Assembly: GCA_902784675.1 (NCBI GenBank)
Contig: CACZVR010000009.1
Location: 1 to 41,029, forward strand
From: an uncultured Bacteroidales bacterium
GTDB taxonomy: Bacteria > Bacteroidota > Bacteroidia > Bacteroidales > Muribaculaceae
Length of the DNA: 41,029 nt
Direction: 5' to 3'
This document shows, piece after piece, positions 7,628-16,237 of the stretch (position 1 is its first letter; every line of letters begins with the position of its first letter). The notes beneath the pieces were generated by a model that was not told the DNA's origin, searched no databases, and was given only the letters and a program-made list of their open reading frames with translations. Made by a program: the position numbers and the translations under genes.

Positions 7628-10507
7628 ATGAAAAAACACATTGACGGTTATGGAAATCTCTCCAGGGCACTTGTTGTTGTGCTGCTGGTTGTGCTGGTGA
7701 CGTTGGCGACGACGTTGTCCTCTTGCCGTCATGGAAAATCGTCGGCTGTCGCTCAAGACCCGCATTATGTGCTTCTTGACAGTGTGCTGTCCACGATGAA
7801 TGATGTGGACTCGTTGGCAGCAATGACCCAGCGCTACCATGCCTGTGGCGATTTGGTGGGCGAGATGCTCTCGCTGAAACGCGAGGGTCAGGAATTGTGC
7901 ATTCTCTCACGCCATGACGAGGCGATCAACGCATTCAACAAGTGTCTGGAAATCGCGAACCAACGAGCCGACACCATCGAGATGATAAACGCCATCAACG
8001 GATTGGGCATGGTTTACCGTCGCATGGACAATTTGAGTCTTGCCTATGGCTACCTCTACCAGGCGTTGAAACTGAGCGACCGTTACAGCGACTCTGAAAA
8101 CGAGATGGCGCTGAAGGCCCGCGTGTCGGTACTGAACAACATCACCAACATTGAGATTGAGTCCTGTGACTATCAGGATGCTGACAGCGTGGTGCGGCTG
8201 TCGATGGCGGTTGTGGAACGTTTGGGCGACAACCGGTACATCGCAAGGAACTACGGCTACATGGGAATGATCAAGCACGGTTTGGGCAACAGAGATTCGG
8301 CTTGGTTGTGTTTCCGCAAGTCGATGGAATACAATGAGTTGGCTGATAATAAGGTGGGAGTGGCAATTTGCCATCTTCACTATGGTGCCATGCATGAGGA
8401 TGAGCGCCGTTTCTCGCATGCGATTGAAGAGTATGAAATCGCCTATGAGTCACTGAAGCAGCTAAACGACAGCTGGCACTGGGTGGAGGCTGGAATTTCG
8501 CTAGCGCGTATCTATATTTTGTTGGGTGAGGATGCCCAGGCTTACCACTATCTGAAAGAAGCCGAGGGCGAGGCCGAGCGCATGGGGAGCAAGGAATACT
8601 TGTCGGATGCGAGCATGTTGCACTATGAACTGTCGCTGCTCCAGGGCAAGAAGGATGAGGCCTTGGAACACTATGTGCGCGCCACCAAGTTGCTCGACAG
8701 TATCCATGGTAAGGCACAGGCAAGTGCGATGCGTTCACAACGCATTGACTATGAGCGCGTCAGCAATACTGATAAAGTGGACAACTTGAACCGTGACATC
8801 GATAAATTGAAGCGATCGAACAACATGCGCATGCTGCTGTCCTTCATGTTGTTCCTCATGGCTGCAGCAGTCATCGGAGCGTTGGCCTATGCCATCCGTG
8901 TGAGGTTGCGCACAAATCGGCTGATGCAACAGGTCGAGGAGACGCGCTCGCTGTTCTTCACCAATGTGGTGCACCAGTTGCGCACCCCCTTGACCGCCAT
9001 CATGGGAACCATCGACAACATGCTTGTCTGTGGCGGCAAAGCAACAACAGATTATAACGAAGAACAACGCCAAGATGCCATGGTGATCGAGCGTCAGGGC
9101 AAGAACCTGCTGACGCTTGTGGACCGCATCCTTGAGGTGGGTGGTGTGCGCAGTGCCATCAGGGAACCCGAGTGGCGTCGCGGCGATGCTGTGACCTTCA
9201 TCAGGATGGTTGTGGAGCGTTACCAGGACAAATGTGCCGAAAGGCATATCGAGATTGCCTATGCGCCCCAAGAGGCGAGCATCGACATCGTCACCGTGCC
9301 TCGCTACCTGAGTACCATCGTCGGCAATTTGTTGGAGAACGCTGTCAACTACTGCAGCGATTACGGTAAAATCAGGGTCACCACGAGCGTTAAAAACGGG
9401 ATGCTCAGAATCCGTGTCGCTGACGACGGCATCGGTATCAGCCATAAGGACCTGCCCCATGTGTTTGAGCCCTTCTACCGTGGTGCCGCTGCCGAGCAGC
9501 TTGTTGATGGCATAGGCATCGGTTTGACCGTTGTCAGAGATATGGCTATGGCAATGGACGGCACGGTGGATGTGGAAAGCGTGAAGAACCAGGGCACGGT
9601 GTTCACCGTGGAGTTGCCGTGCAAGCGAGACAACGTGAAGGAACGCTTCGATGCGTTGTCGGCATCGCTGCGTGAGCTGCCGTTGCGCAAGAATCTTCAT
9701 GATGAACCCGTAGCGCAGATCGATAATACCGACAAGCCAGTGGCGCTCGTTGTCGAGGACCAGAACGATGTGGCGCGACTGGTGGGCATGGTGCTGAGCG
9801 AAATGTGTCAAGTGCACTATGCCACCGATGGCGAGCAGGGTCTCGCTAAAGCCTGGGATGTGCATCCCGACGTGATTGTCACCGACGTGAAGATGCCGCT
9901 CATGGATGGACTGGAGATGTGCCGCATTCTGCGTAAAAACGAACAGTTGTGCCACATTCCAGTGATTATGGTCAGTGCGCGCACGTCGGATGCCGACCGC
10001 ATCCGTGGCATTGAGGCTGGCGCTGATGCTTATCTGCTCAAGCCGTTTGTGCGCGATGAATTGCTGGCTTGGGTCAAGCGTTTTTTGTCGAGCAGGCGTT
10101 TGTCACAGCCAAGCGTTGAAGAAAATTCAGGACGTGTTCAGGAGGGCAGGCCCGTCACAGAGTCAGTTGACAATCAGGCGGCCAACGAGGCGTTCTTGGC
10201 GGCATTTGCCCTTGAGTTGGACAAGGAGTTCGGCTCGGGCAACAAGCTTGTTCTGGATCATATCGCCCGCAAACTCAAGATGGGCGAAACCCAGTTGCGT
10301 CACAAGATTCAGGAAATCACTGGCAAGAATGTTCCTGCTTACATCACCCAGTTGCGCATGGAGAAAGCCATGCGTCTGCTGATTGAGTGTCCCGACTGCC
10401 TCATCGGCGACATCGCCGAGCAGTGCGGTTTCCAGGATGTAGCCTATTTCTCACGCGTGTTCCGTCAATACTATGGCATGACGCCCACGCAGGCGCGCAA
10501 CCAGTAA
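7628..10507 (+). CDS. Hybrid two-component sensor/regulator with TPR sensor
   Basis: 959-residue one-protein signalling system. The N-terminus has a hydrophobic signal with a lipobox-like 'LSSC'. Residues about 60-370 are helical TPR-like repeats (for example 'AINAFNKCLEIANQRADTIE' and 'NALNGLGMVYRRM'-type units), placed in the periplasm by a membrane helix at about 399-422. A dimerisation/phosphoacceptor helix follows (FFTNVVHQLRTPLTAI, His near 448), then a HATPase domain ('NLLENAVNYC', 'DDGIGISHKDL', 'GIGIGL'), a receiver with phosphoacceptor D753 in 'VTDVKMP', and a C-terminal AraC-type DNA-binding domain ('GDIAEQCGFQDVAYFSRVFR'). HTCS proteins for glycan utilisation normally carry a two-component beta-propeller sensor; here TPRs replace it, so the ligand is unknown. 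No polysaccharide-utilisation genes adjoin it. Confidence 0.9.
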   Translation: MKKHIDGYGNLSRALVVVLLVVLVTLATTLSSCRHGKSSAVAQDPHYVLLDSVLSTMNDVDSLAAMTQRYHACGDLVGEMLSLKREGQELCILSRHDEAINAFNKCLEIANQRADTIEMINAINGLGMVYRRMDNLSLAYGYLYQALKLSDRYSDSENEMALKARVSVLNNITNIEIESCDYQDADSVVRLSMAVVERLGDNRYIARNYGYMGMIKHGLGNRDSAWLCFRKSMEYNELADNKVGVAICHLHYGAMHEDERRFSHAIEEYEIAYESLKQLNDSWHWVEAGISLARIYILLGEDAQAYHYLKEAEGEAERMGSKEYLSDASMLHYELSLLQGKKDEALEHYVRATKLLDSIHGKAQASAMRSQRIDYERVSNTDKVDNLNRDIDKLKRSNNMRMLLSFMLFLMAAAVIGALAYAIRVRLRTNRLMQQVEETRSLFFTNVVHQLRTPLTAIMGTIDNMLVCGGKATTDYNEEQRQDAMVIERQGKNLLTLVDRILEVGGVRSAIREPEWRRGDAVTFIRMVVERYQDKCAERHIEIAYAPQEASIDIVTVPRYLSTIVGNLLENAVNYCSDYGKIRVTTSVKNGMLRIRVADDGIGISHKDLPHVFEPFYRGAAAEQLVDGIGIGLTVVRDMAMAMDGTVDVESVKNQGTVFTVELPCKRDNVKERFDALSASLRELPLRKNLHDEPVAQIDNTDKPVALVVEDQNDVARLVGMVLSEMCQVHYATDGEQGLAKAWDVHPDVIVTDVKMPLMDGLEMCRILRKNEQLCHIPVIMVSARTSDADRIRGIEAGADAYLLKPFVRDELLAWVKRFLSSRRLSQPSVEENSGRVQEGRPVTESVDNQAANEAFLAAFALELDKEFGSGNKLVLDHIARKLKMGETQLRHKIQEITGKNVPAYITQLRMEKAMRLLIECPDCLIGDIAEQCGFQDVAYFSRVFRQYYGMTPTQARNQ

Positions 10508-10534
10508 TTAATACTGTCGCCTGTAACAAGAAGG

Positions 10535-10591
10535 AATGATATAGCTAAAGGTTGGCATTAAAAAATCTTTCAGGGTCAACGCTATATCATT
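10535..10591. terminator. Long inverted repeat between convergent genes
   Basis: Perfect 11-bp arms AATGATATAGC (10535-10545) and GCTATATCATT (10581-10591). An inner GTTG/CAAC stem is offset by a 5-base bulge on the left. There is no long T-run directly after either arm. A terminator for both convergent genes is the simplest reading, but a processed RNA hairpin is possible. Confidence 0.5.
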
Positions 10592-10597
10592 GAGCAA

Positions 10598-11905
10598 TCA
10601 CTTTTTCTCGTTTTCTTTGTTTGGCTGTTGAGGGTTGCCCCAGCGGCTGTGTTGGCGTGCGGCCATCTGGTTTTCGCTGGGGTTGTCCTGCGGGTGCCAG
10701 ATTTGCGGGTGGTGCAGTTCCTCGGGCATATATTCCTGGCGCACGAAGTGCCCGGGAAAGTCATGGGCATATTTGTAGTCCTTGCCGTAGCCCAGTTGTT
10801 TCATCAGGCCTGTGGGCGCGTTGCGCAAGTGCAGGGGTACGGGCGCGTTGCCCGTCTGGTTCACGAGTGCGAGGGCATCATCGATGGCGAGATAGGCGCT
10901 GTTGCTCTTGGCGCTGGTAGCCAGATAGATGGCGCACTCGCTCAAGGGGATGCGTCCCTCGGGCCAACCGATCTTGTTGATGATGTCGAACGTGGCGTTG
11001 GCCAGCAGCAGGGCGTTAGGGTTGGCCAGGCCGATGTCCTCGGCGGCAAGGATGCACAGGCGGCGTGCGATGAATTTGGGATCCTCGCCACCGGCAATCA
11101 GGCGTGCCAGCCAATAGACGGCTGCATCGGGGTCACTGCCGCGGATGCATTTGATGAAGGCCGAGATGATGTCATAGTGCATCTCGCCGTCCTTGTCGAA
11201 GGCGAGGGGATTCTGCTGCAAACGGTCGGTGACGATGTCGTCGGTGACGACGAACGGCTCACCGTCCTGCAACGACTGCAGAATCAGGTCCAGGATGTTG
11301 AGCAGCTTGCGTGCATCGCCTCCCGAGAACCGCAGCAAGGCCTCGGTCTGCTCGATGCGAATCTCACGCCCCTTGAACGCCTTGTCGGTCTTGATGGCGT
11401 GGTCGAGTAGCTGCAGCAAATCGTCGCGGTCGAGCGGGTTGAGCACATAGACCTGGGCACGGGAGAGCAGGGGACGGATGACCTCGAACGACGGATTCTC
11501 GGTCGTGGCGCCGATGAGCGTCACCGTGCCACGCTCCACGGCGCCCAGCAGCGAGTCCTGCTGTGACTTGTTGAAGCGGTGAATCTCGTCGATGAACAAG
11601 ATGGGACGCCCCTTGGTGAACACGCTGCGGGCATCGGCCTGACAGCGGTCGAGTACCTCGCGCACGTCTTTCACACCCGAGGTCACCGCGCTCAACGTGT
11701 AGAAGGGCACTTGGGTCATCTCGGCGATGATGCGCGCCAGTGTGGTCTTGCCCACACCCGGCGGCCCCCACAGGATGAAAGAGGAGATGTTGCCGCTCTC
11801 GATCATGCGGCGGATGATGGCACCCTCGCCCACAAGGTGTCGCTGCCCGATGTAGTCATCGAGCGTGCGCGGGCGCAGGCGTTCGGCAAGTGGCTCGTAG
11901 GTCAT
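10598..11905 (-). CDS. rarA: Replication-associated recombination protein A (AAA ATPase)
   Basis: 435 residues from the chosen start (MTYEPLAERLRPRTLDDYIG). Walker A is GPPGVGKT (residues 47-54) and Walker B is ILFIDEIHRF (about 102-111). 'GATTENPSFEV' is the sensor region, and the arginine-finger/lid follows. The C-terminal tetramerisation part ends with the typical 'HDFPGHFVRQEYMPEEL', plus a polar tail rich in Gln/Asn/Lys. RarA/MgsA acts at stalled replication forks with SSB and RecA in the cytoplasm. The frame is open to an ATG at 11956, which would overlap msrC by 17 bp; the family N-terminus and the short spacing favour 11905. Probably co-transcribed with msrC upstream. Confidence 0.92.
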   Translation of the reverse strand: MTYEPLAERLRPRTLDDYIGQRHLVGEGAIIRRMIESGNISSFILWGPPGVGKTTLARIIAEMTQVPFYTLSAVTSGVKDVREVLDRCQADARSVFTKGRPILFIDEIHRFNKSQQDSLLGAVERGTVTLIGATTENPSFEVIRPLLSRAQVYVLNPLDRDDLLQLLDHAIKTDKAFKGREIRIEQTEALLRFSGGDARKLLNILDLILQSLQDGEPFVVTDDIVTDRLQQNPLAFDKDGEMHYDIISAFIKCIRGSDPDAAVYWLARLIAGGEDPKFIARRLCILAAEDIGLANPNALLLANATFDIINKIGWPEGRIPLSECAIYLATSAKSNSAYLAIDDALALVNQTGNAPVPLHLRNAPTGLMKQLGYGKDYKYAHDFPGHFVRQEYMPEELHHPQIWHPQDNPSENQMAARQHSRWGNPQQPNKENEKK

Positions 11906-11939
11906 GGTGTTGTCAGTGTTTTTTCCTGAGGTGTTACCT

Positions 11940-12395
11940 TTATAACGTGCGTTCAATCACTCGGGCGATTTCTTCGAGCCAATGAGCGTCGGTCTCATCA
12001 AAGGTCGCCAGGTCCTTGCTGTCGATGTCGAGAACACCGGTTACCTCGCCGTCGCTGTTGCGCAGGGGCACCACAATCTCGCTGCGCGAGAGACTGCTGC
12101 ACGCGATGTGTCCCGGAAACTGCTCCACGTCGGGGACGACGATGGTGCGGTTCTCGGCCCAGGCGGTACCGCACACGCCACGCCCGTGCTTGATGCGATA
12201 GCATGCGATGGGGCCCTGGAAGGGACCTAACTGCAGTTCACCGTCCTTGATGAGGTAGAAGCCTGTCCACCACCAGCCCATGGTCTCGTGAAGTAGTGCC
12301 GCGGCATTGGCGAGCTGTCCCACGGTGTTGTTTTCTCCTTCAAGCAGGCTTTCCACCTGCTTGACCACCAATTCGTAAGTCTTGTTCTTGTCCAT
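11940..12395 (-). CDS. msrC: Free methionine-(R)-sulfoxide reductase (GAF fold)
   Basis: 151 residues, a single GAF domain. Cysteines C65, C75 and C99 lie in 'GPIACYRI', 'GRGVCGTA' and 'GHIACSS', with the 10- and 24-residue spacings of the catalytic/resolving cysteines of the E. coli enzyme (YebR, C84/C94/C118). 'SEIVVPL' follows, as in the family. It reduces free Met-R-sulfoxide in the cytoplasm, recycled by thioredoxin. The frame extends to an ATG at 12422, but a TACTTTTG promoter element (12400-12407, minus) sits in that extension, so the ATG at 12395 is preferred and the mRNA should be essentially leaderless. The rarA gene follows on the same strand. Confidence 0.9.
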   Translation of the reverse strand: MDKNKTYELVVKQVESLLEGENNTVGQLANAAALLHETMGWWWTGFYLIKDGELQLGPFQGPIACYRIKHGRGVCGTAWAENRTIVVPDVEQFPGHIACSSLSRSEIVVPLRNSDGEVTGVLDIDSKDLATFDETDAHWLEEIARVIERTL

Positions 12396-12399
12396 AGTG

Positions 12400-12431
12400 C
12401 AAAAGTAACACAATTTTCGCAAACAGGCAAA
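12400..12431 (-). promoter_or_regulatory. Promoter of msrC-rarA
   Basis: Read on the minus strand: TTTG (12431-12428), 20-bp spacer, TACTTTTG (12407-12400). Only 4 bases separate the -7 element from the ATG at 12395, which fixes the start and predicts leaderless translation. Confidence 0.65.
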
Positions 12432-12450
12432 TCAAAGCAGCATTTACAGA

Positions 12451-12617
12451 CTTGGCATCCGCGTTCTTTTTTTAACGGCGAATTATGCGGATTTTACTGA
12501 TTTGGCGTCCGCGTTCTTTTTTAACGGCGAATTATGCGGATTTTACTGATTTGGCATCCGCGTTCTTTTTTTCGACGGCGAATTGTACGGATTTTACGGA
12601 TTTGGCATTTGCGGCCG
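12451..12617. repeat. Tandem repeat, about 50-bp unit, three copies plus a partial
   Basis: Units begin at 12451, 12501, 12550 and 12601 (the last partial), giving a period of 49-51 bp. Each has a 'TTGGCATCCGCGTTC' core, a T-run, 'ACGGCGAATT' and 'GCGGATTTTAC', with few substitutions (the third copy has GTACGGATTTTACGG). The array lies in the 430-bp gap between msrC and the fusion oxidoreductase. A reading frame crossing it (12485-12784) is low-complexity and not a credible gene. Confidence 0.85.
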
Positions 12618-12765
12618 TTTTTTATCAACAACTGAATAATCTGATTTTTCTGAAAGGGTGCACATGTTGGTTGGCAAAAAAAACTTTTAGGGTCAAGTTT
12701 TGTTTTGTTACTGAAAAAAATCTCAATAATTTTGATTCTTGGACACAAGATACAAAAAAATGCGT

Positions 12766-12773
12766 TATCTTTG
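12766..12773 (+). promoter_or_regulatory. -7 element TATCTTTG of the fusion oxidoreductase
   Basis: A consensus TAnnTTTG element 82 bp upstream of the ATG. A TTG at 12739-12741 is 24 bp away, longer than usual, so the -33 assignment is weak. Confidence 0.55.
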
Positions 12774-12855
12774 TGGACATCTAGAGTTATCTGTTTGCTT
12801 CCAGTGGTGTGGTAAACTGCTGAATCATAGACATTAAACCATTAAACTAGTCAAT

Positions 12856-15800
12856 ATGTATAAAATTGAGAACCATCCTATTCTTGACCTTCCAAAAGAA
12901 GAATATGTAGAATTCCAATTTGAAGGGAGAACCGTTCGCGGTCAGAAAGGTAAAACCATCGCTGCCGCTCTTCATCAGGCCGGATTAATCGTTCACAGCC
13001 ACAGTACCACGGGCCGAAACCGCAGTTTGGAGTGCGGTATCGGCAAGTGCGGTGCGTGCGAAATGCTTGTCGACGGTCAGGTGCGCCGCATCTGCATCAC
13101 CAGCGTTGACGGCGTGAAAGAGGTGCGCGAGATTCCCAAGGATTATCTGCCCGAGGGCAAGGCCCGTGCAGCCAGCGAGACCAAGGTCTATAAGACCACT
13201 GTAGCCATCATCGGTGGAGGCCCTGCCGGACTGGCATGCCGTGAGCAGCTCACCGCGCTGGGCATTCCCAACATCGTGGTGGACAACAACGCTACCGAGG
13301 GCGGTCAGTTCAACATGCAGACGCACCAGTTCTTCTTCTTTGAGAAGGAGCAGAAGTTTGGTGGCATGCGCGGTTTTGACATCGCCAAGACGCTTGCCGG
13401 CGACAATCACGACGGCATCCTGCTGAACAACACCGTGTGGGATCTGCTCGAAGGTCGCCGCATCGCGCTGAAGAACATCGTCACCCAGGAGGTGAGCTAC
13501 ATCGACGCCGACCATCTGGTGGTGGCCACGGGTGCCGTGCCGTTCATGCCGGTGTTTGAGAACGATGACGTGCCCGGTGTTTACACCGCTGCAGTGTTCC
13601 AGAAGATGATGAACCAGGAGCACACCCTGCTGGGCAAGCGCGTGCTCACCGTGGGTGCCGGCAACATCGGTTACCTGACGAGCTACCAGGCCATGCAGGC
13701 TGGAGCTACCATCAAGGCCATCATCGAGGGTATGGATCATGAGGGTGGTTTCCCTGTGCAGGCCAACCGTGTGCGCCGTTTGGGTATTCCCATCATGACA
13801 TCGCACGTGCTCATCCGCGCCATCCCCAACGAGGACTATACCGGCGTTACCGGTGCTGTGATTGCCGAGTGCAAGAACTTTCAGCCCATTCCCGGCACCG
13901 AGCGCGTGATTGACGACATCGACATCATCAACATCTGCACCGGTCTGATTCCCGACAACCAGCTGCTCGTGAAGGGCCGTTCGGTATTCGGCCGCAACGT
14001 GTATGGCGCCGGTGATGCCGTTCGCATCGGTGAGGGCACCAGTGCCGTGCTGCGTGGCAAACAGGTGGCCTATGAGGTGGCCCAGGAGATGGGTATCCGC
14101 TTCGCCTATGAGGACTATTTGGAGGTTTCCCGCCAGTATATCGACTCTCAGCAGCGCCCCGTGCGCTTGCTGGACGCGCCGCGTGTTCCCGATGAGGAGC
14201 GCATGGCTGCAAAGCCCTATGTGCAGATCAACTGCCTGTACGGCTTCGCTTGCAATCCTTGCACCTTTGCTTGCCCGCAGGGTGCTATCACCAAGCCCAC
14301 CACCTCGTCGGTGCCCATGGTCGATTATGACAAGTGCATCGGCTGTATGCAATGCGTGAACCATTGCCCTGGTCTGGCCATCTTCGGCTATGACAAGCGC
14401 AAGAACGTAGTGTTCCTGCCTGTAGAGTATGAGGTGGAAGAGGGCAAGGAAGTCTTCCTGGTTGATGACAACGGCGCCAAGGTGGGCGAGGGTGTCATCG
14501 AGAAGGTGCTCAAGAAAGACAACAAGACCAATGTGGCCCGCGTTCAAGCCACCCAGGCCGATGAGTTGAACAACGTGAAGGGCTTTATCCTCAAGGAGCG
14601 CTATCCCGAGCCCTTGAACCTGCGTCCGCTCACCAACCCCGAGGAAGGCAAGTCATTTGTCTGCCACTGCGAGGATGTGGACGTGCAGACGTTGCTCGCT
14701 GTTGTGGGTGACCGCAAGTATATCTCGGTTGACGAGCTCAAGCACACCACCCGCATGGGTATGGGTCCATGCCGCGGCAAGCGTTGCGTGTCGCGCGCCA
14801 AGCAGATCCTGCGTGCTCACGGCATCGAAGTGACCGGCGAGAGCACCCCGCGTGCACCGTTGGCCAACCAGGTCACTCTGGGTGATGTGTACAATGGCGA
14901 GAGCAAGGAGACCTTCGTGTTTGAGCACGGCTCCATCATCGAGAAAGCCGAGACCGAGATCATCGTCGCTGGCGGTGGTATGGCCGGTAGTGCTGCATTC
15001 CGTTACTTTGCCGAGGCCGGCAAGCGTGTCATCCTGGTCAACTATGACCGCGGTTCAACGTGGCGCTGCATCGGTGGCGGACGTCCCGCGTTCTCCAACC
15101 CCGACATCAGCGACATCGCGATGCACAACTTGGAAATCTTCCGCGACGACCAGGCACATTGCAACATCGACCTGAAGATGACCCGCTATGTCAACCTCGT
15201 TCATGACGACGCCACCTATCGCTCGCTTGACGCTTCTCGCGCATGGAGCGAGGCCTACATGATCGACCGCAAGGACTTCACCGAGAAGATTTCGCCCTAC
15301 TGGAATCCCAACGATAACATCTACAGCCACGCCTTGATCTCGGAGAACTGCTGGCAGGCCACGCCGGGCCGCACCATCGAGTATGTGCGCACCGTGGGCA
15401 AGCAGCATGGCGGCGAGGTGCTCGAGGACTGCGAGGTGATGAGCGTTCAGCGCGCTGGCGACAAATACCGCGTGCTGGTGCGTCGCCACGACAAGCACTA
15501 TGTGGAGTACACCTGCGACCACTTTGTCAATGCTATGGGTTGGGGCTCGGAGAAGTTTGCCGACATGCTCGGTATCGACACCCAGCTCTATCCTGTCAAG
15601 CATCAGGCATTCATCACCCGCCGATTGCCCAACATGGGTGTGAACGGTGATTCGCTCGACATGATCATCGACCGTCGTCACTACAAGGGCTTCAACGCCG
15701 TCTATGGTCAGCAGTTCCTGCACACGGGCCAAATCATCGGTTGCGCATCGCCCGACTGCGACGCCTATGAGGCACGTCAGAACCTGAAGTACAACAGTCA

Positions 15801-16077
15801 GGCCTTCCTGAAGATCGTGAGCGAGATGTTCGCCCAGTGGATACCCAACCTGGCATCCGTCGGCTTCCATGCCGTATGGGCCGGCTACTACATTGAGCCG
15901 CGCTACATTATCGATCCCGAGGTTGGTCTGTTGACCGGTCTGCGTGGTCACGGCTTCATGCTTGGCCAGTACCTGGCAAAGCTCTATGTGGACAAGTATC
16001 TGGGCAAGCCCGTTCCCGAGTACATGAAGGACCTCGCCATCGGCGGCAAGGGACTGAGCGAGAACGCTTTCCAGTAA
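12856..16077 (+). CDS. Five-domain Fe-S/FAD fusion oxidoreductase (amine/amino-acid dehydrogenase type)
   Basis: 1073 residues joining parts that are usually separate subunits. Residues about 18-100 are a [2Fe-2S] domain with C60, C65, C68 and C80 (C-x4-C-x2-C-x11-C). Residues about 114-440 are a pyridine-nucleotide-disulfide-type FAD domain (VAIIGGGPAGLACREQL, second nucleotide fold 'VLTVGAGNIGYLTS' near 260). Residues 457-510 form a double [4Fe-4S] ferredoxin (C460, C466, C469, C473 and C494, C497, C500, C504). A BFD-like [2Fe-2S] domain has C603, C605, C639 and C644. From about 697 there is a DAO-type FAD domain ('EIIVAGGGMAGSAAFRYFAE'). The order matches HcnABC, octopine/nopaline oxidase and archaeal dye-linked proline dehydrogenase subunits fused into one chain. 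All cluster ligands are present. Probable role: cytoplasmic oxidation of an amino or imino acid, with electrons passed to an unknown acceptor. The substrate cannot be deduced. Monocistronic, ending at a strong terminator. Confidence 0.85.
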   Translation: MYKIENHPILDLPKEEYVEFQFEGRTVRGQKGKTIAAALHQAGLIVHSHSTTGRNRSLECGIGKCGACEMLVDGQVRRICITSVDGVKEVREIPKDYLPEGKARAASETKVYKTTVAIIGGGPAGLACREQLTALGIPNIVVDNNATEGGQFNMQTHQFFFFEKEQKFGGMRGFDIAKTLAGDNHDGILLNNTVWDLLEGRRIALKNIVTQEVSYIDADHLVVATGAVPFMPVFENDDVPGVYTAAVFQKMMNQEHTLLGKRVLTVGAGNIGYLTSYQAMQAGATIKAIIEGMDHEGGFPVQANRVRRLGIPIMTSHVLIRAIPNEDYTGVTGAVIAECKNFQPIPGTERVIDDIDIINICTGLIPDNQLLVKGRSVFGRNVYGAGDAVRIGEGTSAVLRGKQVAYEVAQEMGIRFAYEDYLEVSRQYIDSQQRPVRLLDAPRVPDEERMAAKPYVQINCLYGFACNPCTFACPQGAITKPTTSSVPMVDYDKCIGCMQCVNHCPGLAIFGYDKRKNVVFLPVEYEVEEGKEVFLVDDNGAKVGEGVIEKVLKKDNKTNVARVQATQADELNNVKGFILKERYPEPLNLRPLTNPEEGKSFVCHCEDVDVQTLLAVVGDRKYISVDELKHTTRMGMGPCRGKRCVSRAKQILRAHGIEVTGESTPRAPLANQVTLGDVYNGESKETFVFEHGSIIEKAETEIIVAGGGMAGSAAFRYFAEAGKRVILVNYDRGSTWRCIGGGRPAFSNPDISDIAMHNLEIFRDDQAHCNIDLKMTRYVNLVHDDATYRSLDASRAWSEAYMIDRKDFTEKISPYWNPNDNIYSHALISENCWQATPGRTIEYVRTVGKQHGGEVLEDCEVMSVQRAGDKYRVLVRRHDKHYVEYTCDHFVNAMGWGSEKFADMLGIDTQLYPVKHQAFITRRLPNMGVNGDSLDMIIDRRHYKGFNAVYGQQFLHTGQIIGCASPDCDAYEARQNLKYNSQAFLKIVSEMFAQWIPNLASVGFHAVWAGYYIEPRYIIDPEVGLLTGLRGHGFMLGQYLAKLYVDKYLGKPVPEYMKDLAIGGKGLSENAFQ

Positions 16078-16104
16078 ACTGACAACCAGATTGCCGAATA
16101 TGAG

Positions 16105-16139
16105 GCGCCCCCGAGAGTTTTTCCGGCTCTCGGGGGCGC
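16105..16139 (+). terminator. Strong terminator after the fusion oxidoreductase
   Basis: A 13-bp GC-rich perfect stem GCGCCCCCGAGAG/CTCTCGGGGGCGC (16105-16117 and 16127-16139) with a 9-base loop, followed by TTTGTCTT. Confidence 0.9.
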
Positions 16140-16237
16140 TTTGTCTTGCTGTTCAGTGCTTGTGGTTCTCCTGACTTGTCGCTTTTCATGCAACTGGCAA
16201 GCATCAAGCCAGTCAGCAGTGTTCTGCAGATGGGTTG

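Noticed and set aside
12451-12617. CRISPR array
   Set aside because: The repeats are contiguous about 50-bp units without unique spacers, and no cas genes are present.
12485-12784. 99-codon plus-strand frame across the tandem repeats
   Set aside because: Its sequence merely translates the 50-bp repeat ('ADFTDLA' repeated) and runs into the oxidoreductase promoter; no start signal or protein-like composition.
12985-14547. Long minus-strand frame (520 codons) opposite the fusion oxidoreductase
   Set aside because: A shadow caused by GC-rich third positions; the plus strand has intact cofactor motifs. The same applies to 18328-19716, 25982-27466 and 8735-9955 on the minus strand.
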